Shown here piece after piece: positions 48,310-60,707 of a stretch of 64,000 nt of DNA (the stretch's first letter is position 1; every line of letters starts with the position of its first letter). The DNA is taken from assembly GCA_942159475.1 (NCBI GenBank), contig OW804098.1:5122383-5186382 (forward strand), in the 5' to 3' direction. Source of the stretch: Sthenelais limicola (Eukaryota; Annelida; Polychaeta; Phyllodocida; Sigalionidae). The notes under the pieces are model-generated. The model searched no databases. It worked only from the letters and a program-made list of their open reading frames with translations, and had not been told where the DNA came from. Made by a program: the position numbers and the translations under genes.

Positions 48310-48840
48310 TTATATTTCTGGGTGAACAATTACTAGTAAAGTAACTAAATAACCTGGATAGGATGACCATAGAAACGCGTTGATATATTTAATATAGAGG
48401 GATTTGTTTTTCCCAAAACTCCCTCCACTAACAATGTGAGATGAGCTTGGATACTTTGTTTTTATTACTTTTATTATATCATGTCTGTAACATTTGTACT
48501 ATAAAAATCTAGCATATAATAGTATATTGTATCAACATCTGATCATATTTGTTTCACAGTAGAGTTGAAGTATTAGCTTCTTTTTCTGTTAAATGATTCA
48601 GGTTGTCCTGGAAATATTCATGCTGCATGTGTGGAAATGTTGTAGACCTGAATAAAATATTTTCTAAATCAAATCAAATACACTGTCTTGCAATTTGTTG
48701 CACGTAGGCCTACTCATGGGAATACACGTGAGGCAACCCAACAATGAAAAGATTCCCATCATCAATTCATCTTGTGAATAAATTACTTTGAAAAATACAT
48801 TTTTCCGACTTGTGGGTGATTTTCCTGAAACAGATGACAT
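48310..48840. repeat. MITE-B right half with a nested LINE tail
   Basis: Family sequence to ~48393 and from ~48683 to the end at 48840. Between them is ~290 bp of unrelated DNA ending AATAAAATATTTTCTAAATC AAATCAAA, a 5'-truncated LINE tail with a short repeat end. Confidence 0.65.
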
Positions 48841-49252
48841 ATGTGATGTGTTTTAGGAAAACAAGTCATAAGTCGCAAAAACTGGATTTTGAGATATCAC
48901 CATATTGGAAAGGATAAGATCAAGCTGATTCCAATGATAGTAAACAGTCTAACAATCTAATAAGTATTTCTATATTTAAAGTTTGATATTTTTATTTTGA
49001 AAAGAAAAGTTTGTAATTTTTCTGGGAGGCAATAACCTGTAAAGTAACTGAATATACTCCATATGTGGACCTTTAAAACGAAAAGATATATTATATATAA
49101 TGTCCTGAAATTTGATATATCGATTGATACAACCATAAGTGACAAACTCTCCAAAAATCAGAACATTCCAATAAAGCACTCTTGTAAAAAAAAAAACACT
49201 TTAAAAATATAATTTTTGCGACTTGTGAGTGGTTTTCCCGAAACGATGACAT
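48839..49252. repeat. MITE-B copy, directly adjoining the previous one
   Basis: TATGTGATGTGTTTTAGGAA to GCGACTTGTGAGTGGTTTTC...GATGACATT. It starts where the 48310-48840 copy ends, sharing ATATG. This is a tandem pair formed by insertion at a MITE end. Confidence 0.85.
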
Positions 49253-49267
49253 TTTAACCACTCACCT

Positions 49268-49569
49268 GTTTATATATATATCTTGGTGCGAGTTAAGTAG
49301 TCTTTAAGGCCCGTGGTCACACACAGTCGTTTGTCTGCTAAAAAATAATCTACTTTTACCATGCCCAGGGCTCTGCCCAGTTTAGAGTGTTTCAGAATTT
49401 TTGAGTACACAATGTTAAATCCATCCGTGCATTGGTGGGTGTCTTCCACCTGCAGGTTTGTCCATATAGGAGACGAAGAAAGCAGAGATTGTCCCTTATT
49501 GCTGCATGCGTGCGCTTGAACCAAAGCAGCAGTGATGACCGGTCTATCACGGTATGAACATCTCCTAAA
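49268..49569 (-). CDS. Possible exon of an unrecognised gene
   Basis: Bounded on the minus strand by acceptor CCATTTTATTTTAG and donor CAG|GTGAGT. One frame is open for ~98 codons from the acceptor (RCSYRDRPVITAALVQAHAC; later VKVDYFLADKRLCVTTGLKD) and stops at 49270, seven bases before the donor. The composition is more protein-like than its surroundings, and it is the only non-MITE DNA between the elements ending at 49252 and starting at 49700. No domain was recognised. It may be a relic or a last coding exon followed by a 3'UTR intron. Confidence 0.25.
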
Positions 49570-49699
49570 ATAAAATGGAGAAGACCGTCTGCTGACGTAG
49601 ATTTATAGAATATGAATACAATCTTCAGAAACACACAAACTGGAAATAGCTTCAGCGTATTCTTAGAATGACCCTTAGACGACTTTCGCATTCATAATC

Positions 49700-49933
49700 G
49701 GGTCAGATTTTCAGAAAATGTACAATTCAACTTCGCTAATCTTGTCGAATAACCTAATTTTCAGACGAAAATAAAGTTCAAAATACAGTTCAACCTAACC
49801 AAACATATTGCTAGAATCAATGCAATGCAGAATATACTCAAATTTACCCAGTATTGACCAAATTGCAGCCTAATTTAGTAGAATGTACTAAATATGTACA
49901 GCTGCCAATTGTACATTTTCTGAAAATCTGACG
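49700..49933. repeat. MITE-A copy
   Basis: GGGTCAGATTTTCAGAAAAT to GTACATTTTCTGAAAATCTG, 234 bp. Confidence 0.9.
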
Positions 49934-50226
49934 GATATATATATATACATAAATATCACATACATCTCATCTCATTAAATCATCATTGTTCTACATACAG
50001 TAGCACTGAATAGTTTATGTTGCAACAGTTCGATACATGACACCTAGTAATGAAATGAAACCCGCAAGTTGTCACAATCAGGGGGCGGCGGGAGATAGGG
50101 TTTACCCTAGTCGTTACAACGTTATTTAGGCGTATGCCTTATTTCTTCCTGAATAAAGAAATGTGCAAAAAAAACAACAACATAATATTGTGTGTTTAGA
50201 GTTCTGTATGATATCTGTTATGGGAT

Positions 50227-51542
50227 GAAACATGTATTTGAAAAGATGAGGTCAAGGGGATTCCAATGAATATAAACATTATAAGGGCATCTAAGAAGTA
50301 TTTCTATATCTTAAGTTTGATATTTTTATTTCTGAAAAAACAATTTCAATATTTTTGGGTAGACAATTACCGTACTATTAATGTAGCTAAATATACTCTA
50401 TGGGATGACCCTATAAATGTATCACAATATTTGATACACTGTCTTGCAGTTTGGTACATGCATGAGAACATTCATACACAAAGATTTTTTTTTTTTAATT
50501 TTTTATTGATGTTATTTATACTGGGAACACATTTCCCGCAACAGCAGGCTGTTCTAATGGACCCAGGATGCACAAAAAGATCCACCCATAATTGTAGGAA
50601 AGCATGTAGAATACTCTATTAAGCTACATTAAGCTAGGGATAATCACTTACAGTAGTGTGGCCCTGCTTCACATGTTTATAGAAATAACAACAATTGACC
50701 AGAATTAGGATATGCAATATGGAGGAATACATTATAATTCAAATTCAAAATCATGGGGAATAATCACTATAGAGTGTGGTCCCATAAGATATTGACTTTA
50801 GGATTGAACACAAGCAGATAAGTAGAATATCATAACAGGTCATAACAAAGCACAGGAGATATACTCAGGTGGAAAATGTGGGGTAGAAAATCAGAAAGTA
50901 ATCATGATGGTCCAGCCAATAATCATGTGCAGTTTTAATCCTTAAGTGTAGACATTAGCCATTTATGTTGGAGGGATTTGAATGTCTCGATAGTTGCAAT
51001 GTTCCTTGATCGAGGTGATAGTTCATTCCAAGATCTATAGCAGTTTTGGCAAGTACAGAGTTTGACCCTACTTTAGATCTATATCGTTTGATTTTTAGTA
51101 GTGGGGCTGTATATGCTCTAGTATTTCTATTAATTTCATTGTTTCGGTATTTAGACACTTTAGATCTATGGAAACCAAGGATTTGCAAATAAAAGAGTCT
51201 CCTATGACAAAGTAGGGGAATATTTAGATTTTTATGGACTTCCCGGGTCGGGTAAAGAGGATCTTCCCTGATTATAGCTCTTAGTGCTCTATTCTGAAGT
51301 CTCTGAAGCTTAATAAGAGTACCTTGGTTAGAATCATGATAGATGACATCCCCATAGTCGAAATAAAGAAGAATTTTGCTTTTGTAAATAGTTAGGGCCG
51401 TATTCATTGTTAATAGATTGCGAATTTTCAAGAAGAGGTAGATTTTATGGGAGATAAGCTTCATAAGATTTTGGGAATATATCACTTAGAGAAATATTAA
51501 TTATCACTTTGAAAAATTTTGCGATTTTGCGACATTGAATGA
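50227..51542. repeat. MITE-B split by a LINE
   Basis: Left part 50227-50485 (GTATTTGAAAAGATGAGGTC ... CATTCATACACAAAGA). The right part resumes at ~51480 (TATATCACTT...ATTATCACTTTGAAAAATTT) and ends near 51542. The LINE at 50486-51485 lies between them. Confidence 0.7.
50486..51485 (-). mobile_element. 5'-truncated LINE, C-terminal part of the polymerase
   Basis: The minus-strand frame 51485-50955 holds the thumb/C-terminal region (LLYFDYGDVIYHDS, LQRLQNRALRAIIREDP, VHKNLNIPLLCHRR) and ends in a stop at 50955. The 3' UTR runs to a poly-A-like tail (the T-run at 50487-50508 on plus). No RT catalytic motif is left. Inserted inside a MITE-B. Confidence 0.8.
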
Positions 51543-52346
51543 GATAAGGGGGAAGGTAAGAGGGTGTGTGTGTGTGTGTGTGAGGGGGGGGGGCGTGAAG
51601 GAAATAAGGATTTGATTTAAAGATTGTAGCTCCCTTCATAAAATGTACATTTCATTAGTGATTCTTTTTTTCTACAGGATTATAAGTGTTTCCCACCAAC
51701 TGATATCACGCATTTTCTACAATTTGAAGTGAAAATGTGGGAAAATAATGAACAGCATTTCCTAAAATATATCAATATAACATAGAATACTTGGAATGGA
51801 TTCGAATTAGAGGAAAATCCTGTAGTAAATTCCAACGTGCTTGGTGGGAAGGAAAAGTCGTAGGAAAATTCCCAGAGAAACCTAGCCGAAACTGTATGAG
51901 ACTGAAGGATTTACCCCGTGAGCAGCTAGTTTTCCTTGCTTAGCAGCTCGGAAGGAAAGGTTCAGGGAAGGAAATGCCTATACACAAAATGGGTAAGATT
52001 TTCTAACTGCATTTTACCGTAGGAATTTCCCATCGAAGTAAGCGAAAAAAAAAACAGAAAAAAAAAATCATTCCTTTTTTCCCCTTATCATCGGCAGCTG
52101 TTTACGCTTGACTGTCTCTATAGTGCAAATGCTTGTATAATTAAATCGGCAAAATTGGGACTTACGTCATTTTGTTGTTGTTGATACTCTATTTAGTCAT
52201 TAATACAAAAGGCGACAATATCGATGGGAACTAAGAGGATGTCAAGCCCTATCGGAAAATATTGTTTTCAATATGCAAAGGTAACAATGCTCCCTAAGGT
52301 CGACGACAGTAGGGAGGTCTTTGCAGAGATGTGTTTATTATGGAAA
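51543..52346. other. No gene seen; (GT)n tract
   Basis: 51563-51582 is a GT run followed by G-rich sequence. The rest is AT-rich without recognisable features. Confidence 0.45.
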
Positions 52347-52910
52347 GCAGATTGAAAGTACCGCTTTATCGCCGACAATATCGGTAAACTCCATAGACTT
52401 AACATAGCGATATTTGAAATGTCGGTAAAATGAGCGGAAAATTTTGCGACGTACCAGCCGAGGTTTTAAAAAGTCGGCCGACCTTTTTTTAATACATGCA
52501 GATTGTTGGTCCCCTTTTTTACACCACGTTGTAGCATACTTATTTCAATTAATACTTCTTTAATTAGATATACCGAATATAATGTTTTAATATGTTTCCA
52601 TATTATGTTCTTTGTGTATAAGATAAGATAAGTTGTTTTTATTTGTCATTATCGATGAGTACAAAGGAGTACAAAGGAATAAATATAGGAGATATAGGAA
52701 ATAAATATAAATATATCGATTTATGCTGTCTGAGAAATAGCATAGACCAATATCATTTCTATTCTATATTTCAATACTTTTATGGGTTTATGGGTTGTGA
52801 GATAAAACAGTAATTAATAATATGTTTATTTTACCAATGGTACACACTACAATATGTAATTATGTGTATAAAGGTGCTAAAGAATAAGCCTAACCCAGCG
52901 CTAAGCTGCC

Positions 52911-52986
52911 ATACTCATAATCTTATTGTAATGTCATCGAAACAATAAAGAATTCTTGAAATGAAATGAAATGAAATACTCATAAT
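52911..52986 (+). mobile_element. 54-bp LINE tail with 11-bp target duplication
   Basis: ATACTCATAAT occurs at 52911-52921 and 52976-52986. Between them are 54 bp ending in AATAAAGAATTCTTGAAATG and (AAATG)n repeats. This is an extremely 5'-truncated LINE insertion. Confidence 0.8.
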
Positions 52987-53024
52987 TCGATGATCAAAAT
53001 AATGCTTTTAAATGATTATATAAT

Positions 53025-53317
53025 GTAATAAGTAATTCTAGATTTAAGTTTGATATTTTCGTTTTTGAAAAAAGAAGTTTCCAATATTTCTAGGGGTCAA
53101 TAAAGAGTAAAGTAACTAATGTAGTCGATATGAGAAGCTTTAAAACATAAGGATATATTACATGGATTGTCCTGATTTGATACAACGATTGTTATAGCCA
53201 TAAGTGATAGTCACTCCAAAGATTAGAACATTCCAGTAATGCGATCTTGTGAAATAAACACTTTGAAAAATATCAATTTTGCGACTTATGACTCATTCTC
53301 CTGGAACACATCACATA
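53025..53317. repeat. MITE-B, left-truncated
   Basis: Family sequence from AAGTTTGATATTTTCGTTTT to TTTTGCGACTTATGACTCAT...CACATCACATA. The left terminus is missing. Confidence 0.8.
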
Positions 53318-53460
53318 TATTATGTACTAAATATTACAGATATTCATGCTGAGTAATAACCGTTAAAGGTTCATATATACCAGACAGCGTAATTACATAA
53401 TCTTAGGTTATGATAAAAATTTATATATTGTTTATCACATTTCTGAATATAATGTCACCC

Positions 53461-53490
53461 CTCCCCCCCCCCCCCCCCCACACACACATA
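53461..53490. repeat. C-run followed by (CA)n
   Basis: Roughly 23 of 24 bases are C, then ACACACACA. Such runs are prone to assembly error. Confidence 0.9.
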
Positions 53491-53760
53491 TTGCCTTTTC
53501 AGAAACCCATCATTTTTAGCATTTTCAGACAGACATAAGAGCGGTATTATTGGCCGATGACCGCCTACTGGTCCGACATGTCGGGGGAGTTGTCGGTGTT
53601 TTCTGAGCTCTCGTTTGTCTCGTCCCGATTATGTCGGTGTACCATAGGAAAAATCGGACAATTGCCGCAATAATCGGCCGACAAAATTCAATTTTATCAA
53701 ATGTACCGACTTTAACAGATAATCGGCCGATAATATCGTCGCTAAGGCGGTAGTATCAAA

Positions 53761-56039
53761 CCGCTTTCGATAGTTTATTTAGCCAAGTTTGTGCAAGCAG
53801 CACTACGCGCAAGAGAAACAAAAAATCGAAATTTACAATAATTAGGTTGTGGTAGCAAAATCTCCGTGCGGTGGCGCTACAGGCGGGCCTGCCGGAAGCG
53901 CGAAACAGCTGAGCTCCCATGGCACAGTGAATGGTAAACACACCACAGGACCCGCCCATCGAGTAGGATTGGCGTCGGCAATATATTTGTTTAAAATGAG
54001 CTTTATATATATATGCATCCTGGCGAATGTATTATTCAAAGAGGAGCTAAGGAATAGGAAAGTGTGTGTGTTAGGAAAAAAGAAAGATCTGAGTGTAACA
54101 TGCTTCTATACAAGTTCTTAGCCTAATACACAAGTTCAGAGTGTGTTTTACTGGAATGCTAGTCAAAACGTCCTGGTGTCAAAGCGTATTGTACCATTGG
54201 TCATAGTGCCCTGTCCTGAGTCGAAGCATCCTAGGTGTGAGGGGAAAGCTTTTCAGGTATTGAATGTAACTTAGGAACTTGCATATTTGTAGCAGCCGCT
54301 AAATTAAATTACGACGACGATTTATTTAATTCTATTTCTGTGATATAATAAGAGCAATACTCCAATAGAAGGGATGGAAACGGGTAACATTATGATTATC
54401 ATTGAAGGGAAAGGTGATAGTTAACAACTCCTTGTTATTACCTATGTATTCAAGAATGAAACACTTGTAGTCGGGCCGAAAATGAGGGTGAAATGTATTG
54501 AACACTTCAACTAAATAATTGTGTTTGGTGATAAAAACGAGCTGTGGAAGGTTAAGTTCCTGAACATATCAAATATTGCTTAAATATGTCACTCCCTCCC
54601 CCTTAATTACCCCTGCCGCCTCCCCTTGAGGGGAATCGGTAGGGCTACCCCTCTAGTGGTAGGGTTGAGGGGACCTTGAGGGTGGGCGGGATTGTAGCGG
54701 TTTACTCTTTTTTTTAAATATTTTATTCAATCTGTCAACAAAACGTGATCTTCATGAGGTCGATAACACCCAGGAAATACATCGTACCCTCTCTTCTCGT
54801 CATGTGAATATTACTCATGGGATGCTATACATATTTAAAAAATCTTAAAATAATTATAACCAGAAAGTTCACTCCCTAATGCTTTTTAAATCAGCATATA
54901 CTTTTCTCCATGCGTCCGACCACTATTTTTTGACATACATTTTATTTTGGTACAACACTACTCTACATTATTTCAAGCTCAGATATGGCGTATCTAAAGG
55001 GGATATCTCCCTGATAAAAAAGTTTCTGTCTGTGAATGAAAGACTTTATATTTAAAATAATCCAATTGACAATTTTTGAACTTCTGTCATTAATCTCAAT
55101 ACCAAAAAGGATATCCAAAGGTTCAACGATCACTTTGTTATTTTCTATTTTAAAGAAAGATTCGGATGAATAGATGTTCTAATAACTGAAAGAAAATGTT
55201 ACATATTTGATTTACATTAAGGGTCGTTGGCTTAATATCCAGAACAAATTTCATGATTCCAATGTCATTCTTCGATCAGTAAATCATAATTTTATGAAAA
55301 GTATCCATACAAATACTGTCTGGAAAATAAATTTTCTTTATTCTTATTGTCACCCATCGTCTCTTAACGAAATAATTTATTATTTGGTTCATTAATATTT
55401 AGGTATCTTATTCAGAAATGATGCATCAACAAATACACAATTCCATACGAATACATTAGTTGAACTGATGTATTCGTTGGAAACGCTCATGGAATTTTAT
55501 ATAAAGGCCCTTATGCTTTAATATGACGAAATATATTAGAAGAACAGTAAAGGAAATAAGGTGGAAATGCAAGTCTCAAACCAATTTGGAACAAGGTAGA
55601 TACAGAGCCAGAAATATTAGAAACTTTTTTTCATGCATACAAAAATATAGAAGCACTTATTAGATTTTGTAATTATTACCATCATTATCATGAATTACAG
55701 GTCTAGGAACTCTGTCAACGTTTCATGAAAAGTGCCCATATATCATGTATAGGCCTATATATAATATGTATTCAATAGTATATATGGTATCGTATTGTAC
55801 ACTATATATTGACCATAGTGATTTCCTTTTTGTTAGGCCAAACAAGGGTATTGAATTAAGTTATTTGAAATAAAAAATGGACGCATAAACAGAGCGTATC
55901 GGTAACCCATGTAGGGTTAAACAACGTTCCCAGTGGGCCCCAGTGTGCTACTTTCGGCAGGGGCGCTCGGAGCGCCACCCCGCGGAATGTGTGGGCTACC
56001 ACAACCCCATTGCTAAACATAATTGAATAATTGTTACCC
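53761..56039. other. No gene seen
   Basis: 53849-54121 is open but overlaps equally long open frames on the other strand and has no domain. 54600-54700 is GC-rich with short CCCCTT/AAGGGG inversions. The rest is AT-rich and featureless. Confidence 0.4.
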
Positions 56040-57175
56040 TTATGACTCTATTAAGAGTGCAGTTTTAAAGTACTTTGTTGTATATTGATAAGGGTATACT
56101 AGAGATATGCTAGCATGTAGTAAGAAATAAACATTCATAGTCAATATAGACAAATACACATTGTAGATAAGTTTGTCACAGTATGACGAGTTTTGAGTTT
56201 GTAAGTTACAAGTATTCAGGAGAGGGGAGTTTTTTTGTATCATCCATGGTAATGGAATTAGTACAGAAAGTTTTGGTCAATCTTGATAGCTGCTTTTTTG
56301 GCCAATTCCGAGAAGGCTTTGGCAGTATCAGCTTTGTGTAAATTCGTATCAAGAGAGTTCCAATAGTTTGGTATTTTGTAATAAATAGATTTCCTTATCT
56401 GCTCAAGTCTGGGAACAGGACATTTAAACACAATTCTACCCTGTCTGTGTTGCCTTGTATTTCTATTCTTAAGGGCAATAATTTTATCATTGAATCTTAA
56501 ACGATATCCCTGTTGTAATAGGTGCAGTCGTCTCCTTTCCCTGAGCGGGAGCAGGCTGAATTGCTCATGATATTCATCAGTATTTTGGAATCTATTTCTT
56601 CAATTATAATTCTTAGAGCTCGATTTTGAAGAGTTTGGAGTGATGTGAGTCTAGACTTAGTGGCCGAATCATAAAAAATATCAGATTGATCAAATAGTGG
56701 TAAGATAGCTGTTTTGTAGATTTGGGCGCTTAAGTTTACATTCAGCCTGCCCCTCATATGCCTAAAGAGCCACAGTTTATGTACAACTTTGCGTCTTGTA
56801 TTCGTGAGATGTTTCTTAAATGAGAGGGGGCCGTCAACGACCGTCCCCAGATACTTATAATCTTCAACATCCTCTAGGATTTTTGGTCCCAATAGTAGAT
56901 TATGGAGATGGGACGTATTTTTCCATTTTGTTCTCCAGGAAGGCCCTCCGTGGAATGTCATGGACTTAGATTTGTCCTCGTTCAAGGAGATTTTATTTTT
57001 ACGACACCAGAGCATGATATTATCTAAATCCTGCTGCAAGTGTTGAGTAGCAATATTGATATTTTTGTCTACTTTGCTAATGATAGTGTCATCAGCAAAG
57101 AGCTGCATGTCAGAACTTTTAGTATGGTTATGCAAGTCGTTAATATATGGAAACATGCATAACACATTGATATCA
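56040..57175 (-). mobile_element. 5'-truncated LINE with one frameshift
   Basis: The minus-strand frame from ~57175 encodes YINDLHNHTK, MQLFADDTIIS (RT motif with both Asp), MLWCRKNKISLNEDKSK, VEDYKYLGTVVDG and LQTLQNRALRIIIEEID. It then shifts frame at an A-run near 56590. In the second frame it continues EYHEQFSLLPLRERRRLH ... YYKIPNYWNSLDTNLHKA to a stop at 56258. The sequence before YINDL (to 57279) does not resemble a polymerase, so truncation is at ~57175. The 3' boundary is uncertain. Confidence 0.85.
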
Positions 57176-57617
57176 ACATTGGAGCATTGATACATAATCA
57201 ATGCTGAACATGACATGTTTTCTGTAGACTTTAGACTGTATACCATTAGTCCCATAATTCCATGCGAATCAAGATTCAAAATGGCGGCTATGCAACTGCC
57301 CTATTAAGAAGACTTGTGAACAATTAGAGGGGGGGGGGGGGGGGGTAACACACCCACTCTTTTACAAGTCTTTCATAGCTATCAGACTCACGTAATTGTG
57401 GGATCCTTGCTCGTGCTGTGTGGTCGTTCCTAGGACCCAACATTGCGAGTTGTCGCATAGCACTATATAAAGGCTTCATAATTATTATGTAAAGCTTTTA
57501 CCTTAATAAATTAATTCACTTTTGTTCTAAAGACCCCATGCACAAGGTTTTAGATATATTATTGCTCTGGCGCAAATTATAGGTCTCTCCACTAATCACA
57601 TTATGAGCCTACAATTA
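57176..57617. other. No gene seen; G-run
   Basis: 57331-57346 is an uninterrupted G tract. The remainder is unremarkable. Confidence 0.5.
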
Positions 57618-57828
57618 CTGTAAACGTATTTATTTTCGCAGAGATACATTTTCGCGCACTAAGTACATAGACACCTTTTCGCGTGGATTTAAATTCGCGC
57701 AGGAAGGAAGTCTCACACATTGTTTATGCAATAATTATACCTTTCGCACAGGATTTATTTTTGCGCACAAAGGTAGGTGCGCGAAAATAGCGAAAATAAA
57801 CACTGCGCGAACATTAATAGGTTTAGAG
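57618..57828. mobile_element. MITE-C, second copy
   Basis: CTGTAAACGTATTTATTTTC to the degraded inverted end AATAGGTTTAGAG. TA lies on both sides, and the length is the same 211 bp as at 37145. The TTTTCGCG iterations are partly decayed. Confidence 0.85.
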
Positions 57829-57936
57829 TATACAAATTGGGAGAGGCCGCCATTCATGGTTGAGTGGGTTTGCAAGGTCAATCTGTTTGTTCGCCCCTTT
57901 GGTCAATAGGTGCATCGTCCCCCCTTAATAATGGAG

Positions 57937-57985
57937 TGCAATAATGGGAGTTTTAGGGATTATCCCTAAAACTCCCATTATTGCA
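57937..57985. repeat. Perfect 24-bp palindrome with 1-nt spacer
   Basis: TGCAATAATGGGAGTTTTAG + GGAT (57937-57960), one T, then the exact complement to 57985. It is outside any recognised MITE. Confidence 0.95.
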
Positions 57986-58000
57986 GAAAGTGATTCAATA

Positions 58001-58072
58001 TGTGATGTGCCACAGGGAAATGAGACATAATAAGTAACAAAGACATGGGTTTCGAGACATGACCCCACAAAG
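58001..58072. repeat. MITE-B left-end fragment
   Basis: TATGTGATGTGCCACAGGGA and a degraded GAGACATAATAAGTAAC, then loss of similarity. Confidence 0.6.
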
Positions 58073-58211
58073 TTTAATAGCTGACTTATTGCATTGTATA
58101 TGGCCTGGTATGTTAAGATTTTAACTTAAATTTGATTAAGCAAGGGCTTATCTGTATTAATATTGATTATTGTTCTGGTGCCCGATTAAATAATAAGCCT
58201 ATTGTGTATGT

Positions 58212-58282
58212 GGGGCAGATTTTCAGAAAATGTAAAATTGGCATCTTTACACATTTAGAAAATTCTGCCAAATTAGCAGGAA
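58212..58282. repeat. MITE-A left-end fragment
   Basis: GGGGCAGATTTTCAGAAAAT ... AAATTCTGCCAAATTAGCAG, then no further similarity. Confidence 0.75.
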
Positions 58283-58403
58283 AGATAATGAACACCGGGT
58301 ATATCTGAGTATTAAGAAGAAACCACCAATTCATAGACAAATCACAGCTTCTTACGACAATTTGTAGGCAAAATTTTGGACTTTTCGTGAGTCCCCAATA
58401 CAT

Positions 58404-58638
58404 GGGTCAGATTTTCAGAAAATGTACAATTGGCAGCTGTACACATTTAGTAAAATCTGCTAAATTAGGCTGAAATTTGTTCAATACTAGGTAAATTTGA
58501 GTATATTTGGGATTGCATATATTCTAGCAATCAGTTTGGTTAGGTTAAACTGAATTTTGAACTTTATTTTTGTCTGAAATTTGAGTTATTTGAGAGGATT
58601 GACAAAGTTGAATTGTACATTTTCTGAAAATCTGACCC
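58404..58638. repeat. MITE-A, best-preserved copy
   Basis: GGGTCAGATTTTCAGAAAAT exactly inverted at the right (ATTTTCTGAAAATCTGACCC), 235 bp. ACAT lies at or beside both edges. Non-coding. Confidence 0.95.
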
Positions 58639-59207
58639 ACATATGAATTACGAGTTCTTGAATGTGTGGGCCCGGCTTTAAAAGAAGTGAACAACAACCG
58701 CTACCTTAGAGAATTATTATTTCATTATCAAAAGTTTAGTTATTATGTTTTCCTTGAAATAAAATGTTTCCAGAATAATAAATTATGTAATTATCAATAC
58801 TTATGGTAGTAAAGATGGCACAAGACCCACACAAACTGAGAATGGATATTTATGTTGAGCCAGAGCAACAATAATATACTCTTAAGTACTGGGCTTCAAA
58901 AATACATTAAATGCATAGATTGCAATTACAGAGATACCATCGTGATACACATTCAAATATGTGTATCTCCCAATGTTGAAATCATAGAGTCTTGAGATTT
59001 AGCAAATGTAAGGGGAACATGTGTCCCCCTACGGTGACGAATTTTAATACTATTCGATCGTAGGATTGTAAAGTTAGATGTAAAGATAGATATATATGAT
59101 ATCTGAAAATGCTCAAAATTCTGTATACTTATTAAATACTTAGATATGCATAACCTTTTTCCGTTGTGGGAAAGTTTGCTATCAAGGGCTAAATATGAGC
59201 AGTATTA
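58639..59207. other. No gene seen
   Basis: AT-rich, no repeat family or open frame of note. Confidence 0.45.
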
Positions 59208-60707
59208 AGTGATCCGTTGTAGGAAAATGAGTCATAAGTCGAAAAATATGAATTTTGAGATATCACCATATCTGAAAAGATGAAATCAAGCCGATTCCAA
59301 TGATAGTAAACATTCCAATAGTCTAATAAGTATTTCCATATTTTAAGTTTGATATTTTTATTTTTGAAAAAAAAAATAACCAGTAAAGTAACTGAATATA
59401 CTTCATATGTGGACCTTTAAAGGCAAACGCTACTATCTAGTGGAAAATGAAAATAAATGTCATTTTTCTGAAACTTTGAAATTTGATTCTTGAAGTGTTT
59501 CTGGTCATAAAGATGGAAAAAAATCAATGGGTCACCGTGCTCAATTTTTAATTAGAGTGCTTCAAAAGTTGGTATCTCAAAAGAACCAATGAGGATCAAA
59601 AGGGGGGCTCATTTTGGAGTACCTCGACTTCATAGTTCATATTTGCTATTTATATTCCCTCAATTTAAGTAAGGTTAACAGTTTTAGAGAGAGTATTATT
59701 TTGCCAATAATTCTATGCCTCTTTTTTATAGAATGCATGGTTATTTTTATTCTGAAAACAAAAAATATGAAATGCAAATTTTAAATTAAAAACTCGAAAA
59801 AACCCACTTTTTTTTCACTAATTTAATAAAAACATTTTTTTTCTCTCTCATCGAAATTAAATGTCATTTTTCTGATTCTTTAGTATATGGTTCTTGAAGT
59901 ATGTGTGTTCATAAAACTGAAAAAAAAATAATGGGTCACCGTGCTAGTTTCTGAATTATGGGGCTTTGAAACATGGCATGACAACCATAAAATCTGCTGT
60001 TTCAATGTGTTCTATGTTTCCTAAACATGTCTATTTCAAACAGCTACAATTATTTTTTTAGCGTGATGACATACATTTTTTTCCCTATATATGTGTAGAA
60101 TATTACCTGCACTATATGTGTAGAAAATTTTGGGACATTAGGAGTTTTCATTTTTGTTTTATTCCCAAAACCGTGAAAGAAAAATGCAGCACTTCCCAAT
60201 AGACTTGCATACTAAATGGGTACAACTGAGGGTACCCACAGTTAGCTCAGTTCCCCAAACATGTCTATTTCAGACAGCTATAAAAAAAAATCTAACTCGA
60301 TGACATATGTTTTTTTCCCTTTTAATATGTAGTATATAACCTGCACTATATGTGTAGAAAGTTTTGGGACAGTAGGAGTAGCCATTAATTGTTTGTTTTA
60401 TACTATAAAACATGGAAAAATGGGCCGTTTCCTCATAGACTGCAGTGCTAAAGCAATAGTACGTAAAATGCCCGTATATTTGGTATATGGAAAAGGGGGG
60501 CGTGGCAGTGAATAGTAGCGTTTGCCTTTAAAATGTAAAGATATATTATATATAATGTCCTAAACTTTGATACATGGATTGATACAACCATAAGGGATAA
60601 ACTCGCCAAAAATCAGAACATTCCAATAAAGTGATCTTTTAAAATAAACACTTTGAAAAATATCAATTTTGCGACTTATGACTCATTTTCCTGAAACACA
60701 TCACTTA
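59208..60707. repeat. MITE-B carrying a TTAA-targeted element
   Basis: Left part 59208-59420 and right part 60528-60707 (ends CATCACTTA). Removing 59421-60527 and one TTAA restores the family sequence GGACCTTTAAAATG. Confidence 0.9.
59421..60527. mobile_element. Non-autonomous DNA transposon with TTAA target site
   Basis: 1107 bp with perfect 16-bp inverted ends AGGCAAACGCTACTAT, flanked by TTAA on both sides (59417-59420, 60528-60531). TTAA duplication points to piggyBac or Kolobok. No transposase frame. It contains two internal direct repeats: ATGTCATTTTTCTGA ... AATGGGTCACCGTGCT (near 59459 and 59871), and AAACATGTCTATTTCA ... CCTGCACTATATGTGTAGAA (near 60023 and 60257). Confidence 0.9.

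Larger units (their letters stand above)
52347..53760. repeat. Possible old element with CCGAC/GTCGG-rich inverted ends
   Basis: AGTACCGCTTTATCGCCGAC at ~52357 is matched in inverse orientation (22 of 28) by CGATAATATCGTCGCTAAGG... at ~53727-53754. Both sides are rich in GTCGG and TCGGCCGA. A small LINE tail (52922-52975), a MITE-B (53025-53317) and a C-run lie within. Identity is too low for confidence in the exact edges. Confidence 0.35.

Noticed and set aside
53849..54121. 90-codon open frame
   Set aside because: Overlaps similarly long frames on the other strand, no domain and no splice signals.
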